Shown: positions 24,931 through 36,239 of the stretch, piece by piece | How the letters are laid out: each line of letters opens with the position of its first letter | Numbering within the stretch: position 1 is the stretch's first letter | Source of the DNA: Tetradesmus obliquus | Lineage: Eukaryota > Chlorophyta > Chlorophyceae > Sphaeropleales > Scenedesmaceae | Direction: 5' to 3' | DNA length: 64,000 nt | Assembly (NCBI GenBank): GCA_030272155.1 | Contig: CP126193.1 | Coordinates: 8,060,001-8,124,000, forward strand | The notes under the pieces: model-generated | What the model was told of the DNA's origin: nothing | The model's database searches: none | The model's input: the letters and a program-made list of their open reading frames with translations, nothing else | Position numbers and translations under genes: made by a program

Positions 24931-27175
24931 CCTCACCCGACCAGGACATGACCGACCTGTCCTTCCTGCACGAGCCGGGCGTGCTGTGGAACCTGAAGCA
25001 GCGTTACGCGGGTGACGCCATCTACACCTACACCGGCAGCATCCTCATCGCCGTCAACCCCTTCAGGGCGCTGCCGGACCTGTACACCAAGGCAGTCATG
25101 GACGCATACAGCAGCGGGCAGCAGGCCGGCCGCGCGCCGCATGTGTACGCGGTGGCCAGCGCCGCGTACCGCAAGATGCGCGCAGAGGGCAGGGGGCAGG
25201 CCATACTGGTGAGCCGGCCGGATGGTGGCGGTGATGGTGTGGGGGCGGCTCGCAGCGCAGCACTGCATGCTGGATCAGGGCATGATTAGCAGGCAGCAGC
25301 AGCAGCAGCAGCAGAGCGGCAGCAGCAGCAGCAAGAGCGGTAGCAGCAATAAGTGTATCAGAGCAAAGCAACTTGGTAACCTAGGACACAGCTAGTATTA
25401 AGGCAGCAGCAGTGCACTGCCTGGGCATGCGAGCCAGCCACGGCAGCCAACAGGTGCAGTGTGGTAGCACTACATCAACCCGTCTGTGTTTCAGCGCTGA
25501 CGTTTGCAACTGACATGTTCTTCTGCTGTGGCCTGCTTCCACTGCCGCTGCCGGCCAGGTGACTGGCGAGTCTGGTGCTGGCAAGACTGAGACCAGCAAG
25601 CTCATCATGCGCTACCTGGCCTACCTGGGCGGCTTCAAGGCCTCAGCCTGGGACCTGGGCGCGGCTGAGGCGCAGGCTGCGGCCAGCAGCAGCATCGAGC
25701 AGAAGGTGCTGGAGAGCAACCCGCTGCTGGAGGCCTTTGGCAACGCCAAGACGGTGCGCAACGACAACAGCAGCCGCTTCGGCAAGTACGTGCAGCTGCA
25801 CTTCAACGCGGCCGGCAGCATCAGCGGCGCCGCCATCCACACCTACCTGCTGGAGCGCAGCAGGCTGGTGCACCTCAACCCGGGCGAGCGCAACTACCAC
25901 ATCTTCTACCAGGTGGGCAGCGGCAGCAGCAGTGGCAGCGGCAGCGGCAGCGGCAGCAGTAGTAGTGGTAGTGGTAGTAGCAACAATTGATGCAGCAGCA
26001 GCAGCAGCAGTGTCAGCCGCTGCAAAATCAGGTTTTGGGTATTTGCCGGCAGTCGCGCACATGCAAGAGATGAAACTACAAATGCCCAGCGTAATTGCTG
26101 CTTGAGGTACGCTGGTATCAATGGTGTATGTGTTCTAGGTGCTGATGCTGCTTGCATGCTGCCGCATGGCTTTGTTGCTTGCTCCCGCAGCTGCTGGCTG
26201 GCGCCAGCCCCGAGGAGGCGCAGCGCTGGCTGCTGGCGCCGCCCAGCAGCTTCGCCTACCTCAACCAGAGCGGCGTCTACGAGCTGCCGGGCGTGGACAA
26301 TGCCGCGGAGTTTGGCCACACGCGCCACGCCATGAGCCTGATCGGCATCACACCGCAGCAGCAGGAGGACGTGTTCCGCATCCTGGCAGCGCTGCTGCAC
26401 CTGGGCAACGTGGCCTGGCAGGACGCGCCACACGGCGGCAGCAGCGCCGCGCCGGAGGGGCTCTGCAACGGCACAGCGGAGGCGGCAGCAGCAGCAGCTG
26501 GCGCTGGCGGCTGCCCGCTGGCGCCCGGGCCGGCGTCGCCTGCCGCGCTGGCCGCTGCTGCGTGGCTGATGGGCGTGGAGGTGGCGGGGCTGGCGCGTGC
26601 GCTGGGCAGCCGCACGCGTGTGACGCCCGACGGCCCCATCACCAGCCCGCTGGAGCCGCGCGGCGCGTGCAGCAACCGCGACGCGCTGGTCAAGGTGGTG
26701 TATGCGCGGCTGTTTGACTGGCTGGTGGGCCGCATCAACAGCAGCATTGGGCAGGACCCCGCTGCCGCGGCCAGCATCGGGCTGCTGGACATCTACGGCT
26801 TTGAGTCGTTCCAGTTCAACGACCTGGAGCAGTTCTGCATCAACCTGGCCAACGAGAAGCTGCAGCAGCACTTCAACCAGCACGTGTTCAAGTGGGTTCA
26901 GGTGCGGCTGCGCGGCCTGTGCATGGCGACGGCAGTGTGTTGCAGGCGCATGCTGCGTTTCTTAGTGGACTGGACACAAAGATCAATGCCGTGCAAAGCT
27001 CACAATGTGGCAGCAGCAGGATTTGTCTGAATATATCAAGGTTGGCAGGGATTGGTTTGTTGACTGCTGCTTGCTTGCTTCTTGCTTGCATGTGCGTGCT
27101 CAAGTAAATGCTAGGGCGTGTTGGGTTGGGGGTTGCGGTGGTCATGCGGCGCTGTGATGCTGACACTAGTGTCTC

Positions 27176-27212
<37 letters not shown>

Positions 27213-30200
27213 ATACTGTCAATGTGCACAGGCTGAGTACGAGGCTGAGGGCATCGACTGGAGCTACATCGAGTTTGTGGACAACCAGGACGTGCTGGAC
27301 CTCATCGAGGGCAGGCTGGGCGTGGTGGACCTGCTGGACGAGCAGTGCAGGTTCCCCACAGCAACATACAAGGTGAGACGATCCCTTACAATTGTGTTCA
27401 AAGTTTTGGCGGGAGCTGCCGCGTGTGGAGGCTTCTTGGCAGGAAAGGTCCCACGGGTGTGAAAGTGGCAGTACTGTTGCTGGGTTAGCCAAGGACGGCT
27501 CGTGATATCGGCCAGAATCAGGAGTTATGCGGTTTTATTTGTGTTTATTTTTTGAGTGACACGCGTGTGGCCGCTGAATGGCCGGGGATCGCTACGCGAT
27601 CGATTAGGTTTATCAATTAGGAGCGGCATGGCGCGCTGTTCCTGCGATATTCCCGTGTATTTCACTGGAGAGTGGTTCGTGCACGTTTGTTCGTCCACGA
27701 TTTCCCCAATGTTTTGTCCTCAAGTGCTGATTCATCATGGTTGCATCGCCTTGGCGTCAGCTCGGCGAGCGAGTGGGCTCTGTTGTGCTTAGGCCGGGCA
27801 GCACCAAGCTGCTTTGGTTCTCGGCATTGTCTGCTGGGGCTTACGAAACCGCCTTTGTTACGGTGCGGCATTCTACTATAACTGTCCTGCTACGGCAGCA
27901 CCCACCCTACAATCTCTACAATGTGCCACAAATTGTGGCCCACAAGCTGCCAGTGGCAGCTTTGCCAGCTACAGCTATTCTGTGTTGTATTTTGCTGCTC
28001 TGACACATTGGGACACGGTAGTTTGTCCTCTTGTGGTGCACTCAGCGCTGCTGTTAGCACATTGAGGAAGCACGCCAGCGTCACCGCGTCTGGTGACGCC
28101 AGTTCTGCTGCACTGCCCGGGCGCCTTCTTGATTACTGTGGCCGCTTGTTCATGCCCTGCCTTCTGCATTGCAGGACCTTGCCGACAAGCTGTTTGCTGC
28201 GCCCGACATCAACTCGTCTGCGCGCTTCTCGCGCACCAAGCGCAGCACCAGCGCGTTCACGCTGCAGCACTATGCCGGGCCCGTCTCCTACTCGCTGGAC
28301 AACTTCCTGGACAAGAACAAGGACTTCCTGGTGGCCGAGCACGCCAGCCTGCTGGGGGGAGCAGACCTGGGCCTGCTGGCGCAGCTGTTTGGCGGCACTG
28401 AGCCGGAGCCCGCAGCGGCACCCCAGAACGGCAAGGTGAGCCGCGCACGGCAGCAGCAAGCCGCACAGCAGCACCGCCAGCAAGCTGAGGGAAGTGGCTG
28501 CAGCCGCCACGCATGCACAGGGCTGGTAGGTCAGCACATGAAGCACATGGTGGATGGGGCTTGCCTGAAGCGTGTGTGCCTTGTGCCTGCTGCAGGGCGT
28601 GCTGGGCGGCAGGTCGCTGAAGGCCTTCCAGTTTGTGAGCGTGTGCAGCCACTTCAAGCGCCAGCTGGGCGAGCTCATGGCGCTGCTGCAGCAGCTGGAG
28701 CCGCACTACGTGCGCTGCATCAAGCCCAACGCCGCCAGCACGCCCAGCCGCCTGGACGACGCCTACGCGCTGCACCAGCTCAAGTGCGGCGGCGTCATGG
28801 AGGCAGTGCGCATCAGCGTGGCAGGTGAGGTGGAATGGCTGGGGCAGGCTGCAGGGGTGTGTGCAGCTGCATCATGTTGCCTGCATGCGGAGCACAAGCT
28901 GGCAGCCTGGCGGCAACTGCGCGCAGCAGCCAAGCAGCCTGCTCACTCGCTTGTGGTTGGTCGTCTCACCTGCTGCTGCCCGCTGCTGCGCCCTGCCCCA
29001 CCCGCAGGCTACCCCTTCCGCCGCAGCTTTGCCGACTTCCTGCGGCAGTTCTGGCAGCTCTACCCTGCGGGGCGGCAGGCGGCAGCCAGCGGCGATGCAG
29101 CGGCTGCAGCGGCAGCCTGCAGGCAGCTGCTGGCTGGCTGCGGCATGGCTGAGGGCGTGGACTACCAGGTGGGGGGGGGGGGGGGGGGGAGGGGGGGGGG
29201 GGGCGCTGCTGTTGGTGGGCTGCGCGTGAGCCCGAAGCAACACAGGCGTAGAGACGACCAGCAGCAGGAACAGCTTATCACCACTGTGTTATCACCACTG
29301 TGTTCAACCTGTCACTTGAGCTTGTCAAGACTTGTTGCCCTGTGTCAGCGGTGACCTTGGCGTGTGTGCACATGGAATGCGTCCCACAATGGAGCAGCGG
29401 GTGCCATGTGCAGACGTGGCAGCATGCTCATGCTGCACCACCACAACCCTGGCTCTCACTTGGCCCATGCTGTGCTGTTGCGTCCCTCCTGCAGGTGGGC
29501 AGCAGCAAGGTGTTCCTCAAGGCGCACCAGTCGGCGCTGCTCAACAAGCTGCACACAGTGGCACTGGGCCGCGCAGCAACCAAGATCCAGGCGGCGTGGC
29601 GCGGACACGCAGCTCGGCGGCAGTACGCAGCCAAGCGCGCAGCTATCCTGGTGCTGCAGGCAGGCGTGCGGGGCATGATCGGCAGGCGCAGGGCAGCTGA
29701 GGTGCGTCGCAACCGCGCCGCAACGCGCATCCAGGCGGCCTGGCGGCGCGCCCGCGCTCGCGGCGCATACCTGCAGCTGCAGCAGGCAGCGCTGGTGCTG
29801 CAGTGCGCAGCGCGCGGAGCAGCTGCTCGTGCTGCGTACCGGCGGATGCTGGAGCAGCAGCGGCAGGCAGCAGCCACTGCCATTCAGTCTGCGTGGCGCG
29901 GGCAGGCTGTGCGGCGGCGCTGCGCGGCTGAGCTGGCTGGCGCGCTGGCGCTGCAGGCGGCGTGGCGCGGCCTGCTGGTGCGGCAGCAGTTTGCAGGGCA
30001 GCTGCAGCAGCACCGGGCAGCAGTGTGCATACAGCGGCAGTGGCGGCGGCAGCGGCGTGCACGTAATGGCGCCTTCCGCTGCGACGCCGCAGCAGAGGCA
30101 GCAGCCCGCGTCATCCAGGGCATCTGGCGGGAGCGGGAGCAGCACAACAGCAGGGTGTGGCGGCTGCAGGTGTGCGTGAGGCAGTACACTGCGCTGCACC

Positions 30201-30911
30201 ATGCTGCAGTGGTCCTGCAGGCAGCGTGGCGTCGCCGTGCAGCCTGCAAGCTGCTGGCAGCACACAAGGATGCTGAGCGCCGCTGCCGCTTCAAGCAGCA
30301 GATGGCGATGTTTGAGCAGCAGCAGCAGCAGATGGCGTCATCGACAATTTCACCGCGTGGTGTTGCATCACTAAGCCGTGCTGGCAGCAGGGGCGGCAGC
30401 GACAGTGACGCCTACAGCAGCAGCCATCCCGCGGGCGCCATGCCAGCATACCCGCGCGCCTCGTATGGCGTGCCGTATGCGGGCCTGGCGCCACGCTCGC
30501 CCAGCCCAGCCACCTCGGAGGGGGGCGCAGCCACCAGCAGCGGCGGCGCAGGCAGCAGCAGCAGCATGGCGCCGCCGCGCCCTGCCGCCACCACCACCAG
30601 CAGCTTCAGGCTGCGGCCGCTGCCGCCGCCGCCTGCCGCCGCGTACGGCGTGAGCTACGCTGGCATCAACGGCGACATCAACCCGCTCGCGCCTGGGGAG
30701 CACACCTGGGCCGAGCAGCCGCCGCGGCCGCGCAACTTCAAGCTGTTCTCCCCGCCGCCGCCTGCTGCCTACGGCCTCAGCTACCAGGGCAGCAGGAGCA
30801 GCAGCAGCGGCGGCGCGCCCACCGACCACATGCGCGCGCGGCTGCTGGAGCCTGCCCCAGCCGCAGCCTACGGCGTCACGTTCAGCGGCCTGCAGCACCT
30901 GAGCGCGGACC

Positions 30912-30944
<33 letters not shown>

Positions 30945-31249
30945 GCCCCAGCCAGCCAAGCTATGCTGTGCAGCGCAGCACCTCTCAGGTTGGCGGCCGG
31001 CAGGCTGGTCCTGCGCGGCTGCTGAGTGGGCTGCGCCGGCTGGGCAGCGGCACCGGCGGCAAGGGCGGGGCCGGCTGGGGTGAGGGCGAGGCTGAGGACG
31101 CGCCGCTGCTGGAGCTGGTCAAGGGCGACGCCAGCGCTGCGCTGCCGCCCGAGGAGCGGCTGTTTGCGCGGCTGGGCAGCCTGGGCGAGGGCCAGGGTCG
31201 CGTGGCCAGCGCGGTGGGCAGCTGGAGGGAGCAGCTGCGCACGCGCTGA
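24443..31249 (+). CDS. Unconventional myosin heavy chain, 9 exons, about 1354 aa
   Basis: An actin-based motor. Exons: 24443-24631, 24945-25208, 25559-25912, 26191-26901, 27232-27372, 28175-28435, 28596-28824, 29008-29168, 29495-31249. An SH3-like N-terminus ([15 protein letters not shown]) leads into a complete motor: P-loop GESGAGKT (154-161), switch [10 protein letters not shown] (219-227), [13 protein letters not shown], switch [10 protein letters not shown] (469-476), [17 protein letters not shown], and [12 protein letters not shown]. About nine IQ-like motifs follow from residue 797 ([45 protein letters not shown] and others). The tail, about 300 residues, has no coiled coil, DIL or FERM/MyTH4 domain. 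It is Pro/Ser/Ala-rich with four YG boxes (AYGVSYAG type). Motor features fit the plant/algal myosin group; the short tail argues against class XI, and class VIII-like is possible. One intron (27373-28174) is longer and less GC-rich than the rest. Confidence 0.92.
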
Positions 31250-33737
31250 GGCGGGGCGCGCCCGGCAGGCTGCAGGCGGTGGGAGGCGGCTGTTGGGACA
31301 GAGAGCGCGCATGCTGTTGTGGATGATGGCCGCCATGCCGCAGCCTGACCACCTGCTGGAGGTTGGCGCGGCAGGTGGCTGGGCTGTGTGTGGGGCAGGT
31401 GGTTGGCACTGGATGAGTTGGTATTACCACACCAATGGTAAAACGCCGAGTGAGCAACCCAGGCTTTCTTGAACTGTAGTGGGGCTGTGTAGTCATTGTG
31501 TGTGTGTGTTGCCGCGGATTTGATACTGTATTGTCATGCAGTGGGTGCTGTGACTGCACCACTTCTTTGGTCGCGCCTCTGCATCAGGCCGCAAGAGCAG
31601 CTGCATGTGGGCATGGCATGCAGGGTCGCTCTGCATGCGGGCTTGGCTACATTGCAAAAGCCCTTCACAAACTGTTTGTTGATGCTGTTATTGCGTGGTG
31701 GTGAGCATGGCCAGCTATGCTGTTGTGCAGCTGTGTGTTGATCATTTGATGATGCTGCAATCACGCCGATTGTTCAGTCTGCAGTATTGGTGGGTACCTG
31801 TGAGGTTTCACTGCTGACAAAATATGCTATACAAACCAAAACAAAAAACTTGTGGCTGGTGAACTTAGTGCATTGCAGGGGATGATTGATGTGTGCCCCT
31901 TGCTAGGCAAAGGTGCGGATACTCATGTGCATCTGCTTGCTGCTGGGATTTGCAGGCAGGCAGTTGTACAGTGAGCCTAGCGTGCTGCCAAACTGATGTA
32001 TGGCACATGCTGGCACCTCTGCATCACTATGTAGGGCTTACAGTGCTGTGGCTGGTGCCGCGTGCACCAAGCGCACGTGGGTGCTGGGTGCAGACCGCAG
32101 GGATCTGCACAACTGATGCTCTGGCAGCGAGCCTCGAGTCCAGGCGGTGGCTTGCCGCATGACCGGCAGGCCCGGCTTACAGCTGCAGCTGCTGCCAGCG
32201 GGAGCTGCTGCCAGCGGGAGCGGGCACCGGCCTGTTGATGTGGGTGGCATGCAGCTGCATCACACGTGTGCGCTCCTTCGTATGTTGCTATATATATGTT
32301 ACATTACCCAGGCTTTGAAGGCGGCAGATGTAGGACTGTTGATTGTACGACTAGCTTTTGTGTACAGACACCATCAGCTTCATTGACCTGCACTGGCAAC
32401 ACGTTGTGATTGGCGGTCAGCCAGCCCTGACTGCGGAGGCGCTGCTGGTGAGGTGTGCATGCCAGTGCTGTGCGTGTGTACATGTGGCCATGCATGTGCC
32501 TGGGGCAGCAGCCGCCCCCACCATGCCAGGGCTGCCCAGGTTGGCTTAGGCCAGGTGCACGGCACCTGCAGCCACCATGGGCGGCTGCGCAGACGGCGTG
32601 CTCTCATTGGCTCCCCACATAGAGGTGTCGTTCGGGCAGTGTGGTGCTGAGTAGCTTGCAGTCGTTCTTCTATGGCACACGTGAATTGATGGATTTGTAC
32701 AGTAAATGCATGTTACGCATGCGTGTTCTAGCCTGGCCAGCACTCAGCACACGACGCTGCCGCAGCACTGCCGCATGCGGCGTGCATCCACTGCGCTGGA
32801 CACGCGCACGCTGCACTGGTGTGGCTGGCCCTGCGCCCACCATCCCATGCAACTTGCACTCGAGGTACAAGGTGTGCTTCAGGATGCATTTGTGATAAGA
32901 AAGTTTTAGGCATTTGTGCATCGTGTCTTGCATATAAATCACCACTGTCTGGTGCAAGGCACAAAACCACCGAGCATATAACTGTGAGGTACTCAGCGAT
33001 GCGCCATGCTCGACACACTGGAAAGCACTGGATGGCAGGCTGCTGTGTAGGTGGCTGAGCCTCGGCGAGGCCTGACGCTGGCTGGTGGCATGCTGCAGCG
33101 TTTCTCTTTCTAGTAAGGCATACGGAGACACAATCAGCTGCTGCTGTAAGGATGCCCGTGAGACCACTGCACCTTGACGTCAAACAGCCCTGGCCTTGAT
33201 GATGACACAGGTACTCACTGCCTGGCAGGTAATCTTAGCAGTGACAGTGCTGTGGCCTCCTTGTCAATTGCCTCATCAGCTACACAGGGACGAAGTCGAT
33301 AAGGATAATCACACTTATAAGTAGTACGCTGATATGTCTGCCACAGGCCGGAAAACAATTGCTGAAAGGAGGCACAGCGGCCAGTGCTGCATGTGCATCT
33401 GATCACGGGCAGTCTCACGCGCTGGTTCGTGCACAGATACGATGTTGCACTGGCCGCTGTTATGAACGTGGTCCGGCGCTAAGTTGCCACAGCTTCGCAC
33501 AGTGACTGTAATATATACCCTACGCCCCTCAGACCCCTCAACAAGTGGACGCACACCGGTGTTGTAGAGATAAGCAAGTTTGTGCATTTATTCTCGTGTA
33601 TCCTCACGCTGTTGCTCAGCGCAAGGTACAGACAGCACAAGCGGCCTTTGTGAAAATGAGCAGCAGTTCTAGCGAGGAAACGTGTTACCAGCAGTGAGCG
33701 TAGAAAGAGCTGCTGCAGCTCCGGAAGGGCGAGCTGC
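31250..33737. other. Intergenic DNA between myosin and the phosphodiesterase
   Basis: About 2.5 kb with no supportable gene on either strand; frames are short and anonymous. A near-perfect 17-bp tandem (CTGCTGCCAGCGGGAGC) lies near 32190-32223. TATA-like words (32290, 32933) are isolated. It should contain the myosin 3' UTR and the phosphodiesterase promoter. Confidence 0.45.
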
Positions 33738-36239
33738 ATGGCTGCAGCAGTTTGCACAGAGACTCACCAGCACCTGAAGGATGAACAGTCTCACGTGCAT
33801 ACAAACTGCCACATTTATGATTTAGACAAGCTGGAGCCCATGGCAGCGAAGACACAGGTAAGCTATCACCACGCAAGGGGACTCTTGCGTTTGGGGGCCT
33901 TCCACGGCAGCAGCATGCTGAGCCATATTGCTGGCCGCGCAGGTGTATCGGTGGGACTTCAATGTGTTTGACTTCGCACAGAGCGTAAAGGGCAAGCCGC
34001 TGTACAATGTCACCATGGCCCTGCTTCAGGACCAGGGCTTGCTGGTGAGGATGGGGTGCACAGCAACGGACAGGCCATGAGCTGCCGTCACACCTTGAGC
34101 AGCACGCGGCTGAAGTTCTCTGTTGCAGCTGTAGCAGTTCGAGCAGCACTTGCTGGCCACAGAGGTCTGCTAGCAGTAGCAGCAGCAGCAGTAGGGGCGC
34201 TGTTGTTCATGCTCACATGTGGCACAAGCAGTTCATCACAAGCAGCATTCACAACATACAGGATAGTGGTTTTGCTGTTCTGAGGCGTTGCAGCATGATT
34301 GTCCAGCCATGATCAAGTGCGGCTTATTATGGCAAGTCATTGTAGAGCTCACGGCCAGCTGCGCCGTGCTGCTGCTACTGCTGTTTGTTTACTATGCCCT
34401 TGTTTTGTGCCTGCAGGACGGGTGGTTGCTGGACAGGCCAGTAGTGGAGGCTTATCTGACGCGTGTGGAGTCGATGTACAAGCCGAACCCTTACCACAAC
34501 AACACGCATGCAGCAGATGTTACGCAGACAGCAGGTGTCATCATGTGCGCGCTGGACGCCCGGCTGCGCTACGGGAGCAGCGACGGCAGTGCCAGCAGCA
34601 GCAGCAGCTGCTGCAGCAGCTGCTGCAACGTTGGTGGCGGCGCCGTGGGCAGCAAGCTAGCGAATGCCTTTGCGTGCTGCACACTGCCACATGCAAAGGC
34701 TGCAGCGACAGCAGCAGTTGCAGCAGCGCAAGCGCCGCCCAGCGCTGCTGCTGGCAACCCGGCGCAGCCCCCGCAGCCGCTGGCAGCGTCTGGCGGCTCG
34801 CCCGGCGGCGGCCTGGCCAAGCTGGAGCGCTTCGCCATCATCCTGGCGTCCGCGGTGCACGACCTGGGCCACCCCGGCGTGAACAACGCGTTCCTGGTGC
34901 GCAGCCGCGACAAGCACGCGCTCAAGTACAACGACCGCAGCGTGAACGAGAACATGCACGCCAGCCTGGCCTTCACGCTGGCGGCCGAGGAGCCGGGGCT
35001 CAACCTGTTCGCACACTTCTCGCCGGCAGAGTACGAGCAGGTGGGGCGGCGCTGCCAGGCAGCAGAGATGCTTGCCCACAGCACACAGCCGTCGTTGTCT
35101 GCTGTTGCTGGTGTGTGCACATTGTCCTGCAACCAACGTCTTACGGCGCTGTGCGGGCGGCCGAGATTATTGGTGTAGGGCGCAAGCACAGATGCTGCAG
35201 GTTCAGCTGCCGTTGGCCCTTGGCACCCCTTGCTGTGGTACTGACTGACCACCTCTCGGCTGCACTCCTGATCGTGTCTTTTCGCGGCTGTGCATCAGGT
35301 TGTCAGCCTACCGTCCTCTGTTACTCACTGTTACTCACTCATTGTGCCTGCTGCTGCTGCTGCTGCTGTGCCCCAGGTGCGCAAGCTGGTGCTGGACATG
35401 GTGCTGTCCACGGACATGGACGTGCACTTCAAGCTGCTCAAGGCCTTTGAGGACGAGCTGGCGTCCGCGCCCGACGTGGCCACCTGGGCCAGCCTGGAGC
35501 AGCGCAGCCTGCTGTTCCAGATGCTGGTGCACCTGGCCGACCTGGCCAACCCCAGCAGGCCCTGGCACCTGGCGCTGACCTGGGCCGAGTGGGTGGTCAC
35601 AGAGTTCCTGCAGCAGGTGAGGCGGCCTGGGCGCGGCGGGCACGGCATGCGGGGAGTGTGGCTGTTTGGGTGTGTTGCATCTGCAAGATGGCTATTGTTT
35701 GTGTGCGTCGTGCTTGTGCAGAAGCAGCCATGTGAAGGGTTTCCGGCTGCAGAGCTGCCATCATATCCTGCCTGGTAGTGCTGGACGCCAAGGGTGCACT
35801 CTCTGTGATGCTTACACAACACATGCGCTGCCTGCTGCTGCTGCTGCTGCTGCTGCTGCAGGGCCGCCGGGAGGCCAGCTGCGGGCTGGCCGTGAGCGAC
35901 ATGTGCAATGAGGCCAAGGTGTGCATGCCCGCCGCGCAGCTGTTCTTCATCGAGCGCTTCATGCTGCCCACGCTGGAGGCGTTCCGGCCCGCGGCGCCGG
36001 CCTTCTACCGGCTGGCGCTGCCGTGGCTGGGCGACACGCGCGCCAAGTGGGAGGCCTTCAAGGCGGGCGGCGTGAAGCTGCCGCGCACAGGCTACCCGGC
36101 GCTGCCGCCGGGCGGGGAGGCGCAGCTGTGTGCGGTGCTGGAGGGCAGCAGCGGCTGCACCTGCTCCGCCAGCCACGCGCAGGGGCAGGCGCAGGAGCAG
36201 CAGCAGCAGGTGCTGGCGCGGATAGGGCAGCAGCAATAA
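33738..36239 (+). CDS. 3',5'-cyclic-nucleotide phosphodiesterase (PDEase I family), 5 exons, about 487 aa
   Basis: Predicted to hydrolyse cAMP or cGMP using two metal ions. Exons: 33738-33857, 33943-34044, 34417-35040, 35377-35616, 35862-36239; every exon is phase 0. Family motifs: HNNTHAADV (101-109), the signature HDLGHPGVNN (222-231), YNDRSVNENMH (245-255), and metal-ligand Asp337 in LVHLADLANPSRPW. The N-terminal exons give the usual lead-in (YRWDFNVFDF, GKPLYNVTMALLQDQGLL). Two oddities stand out. An insertion of about 80 residues rich in Ser, Cys, Ala and Pro (about 126-206) separates the HNxxHA motif from the HD motif. The first His of the common ENHH motif is Met. There is no GAF, PAS or membrane domain, so it is a nearly bare catalytic unit. 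Nucleotide preference cannot be read from sequence. The C-terminus is Gln-rich. Confidence 0.88.
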
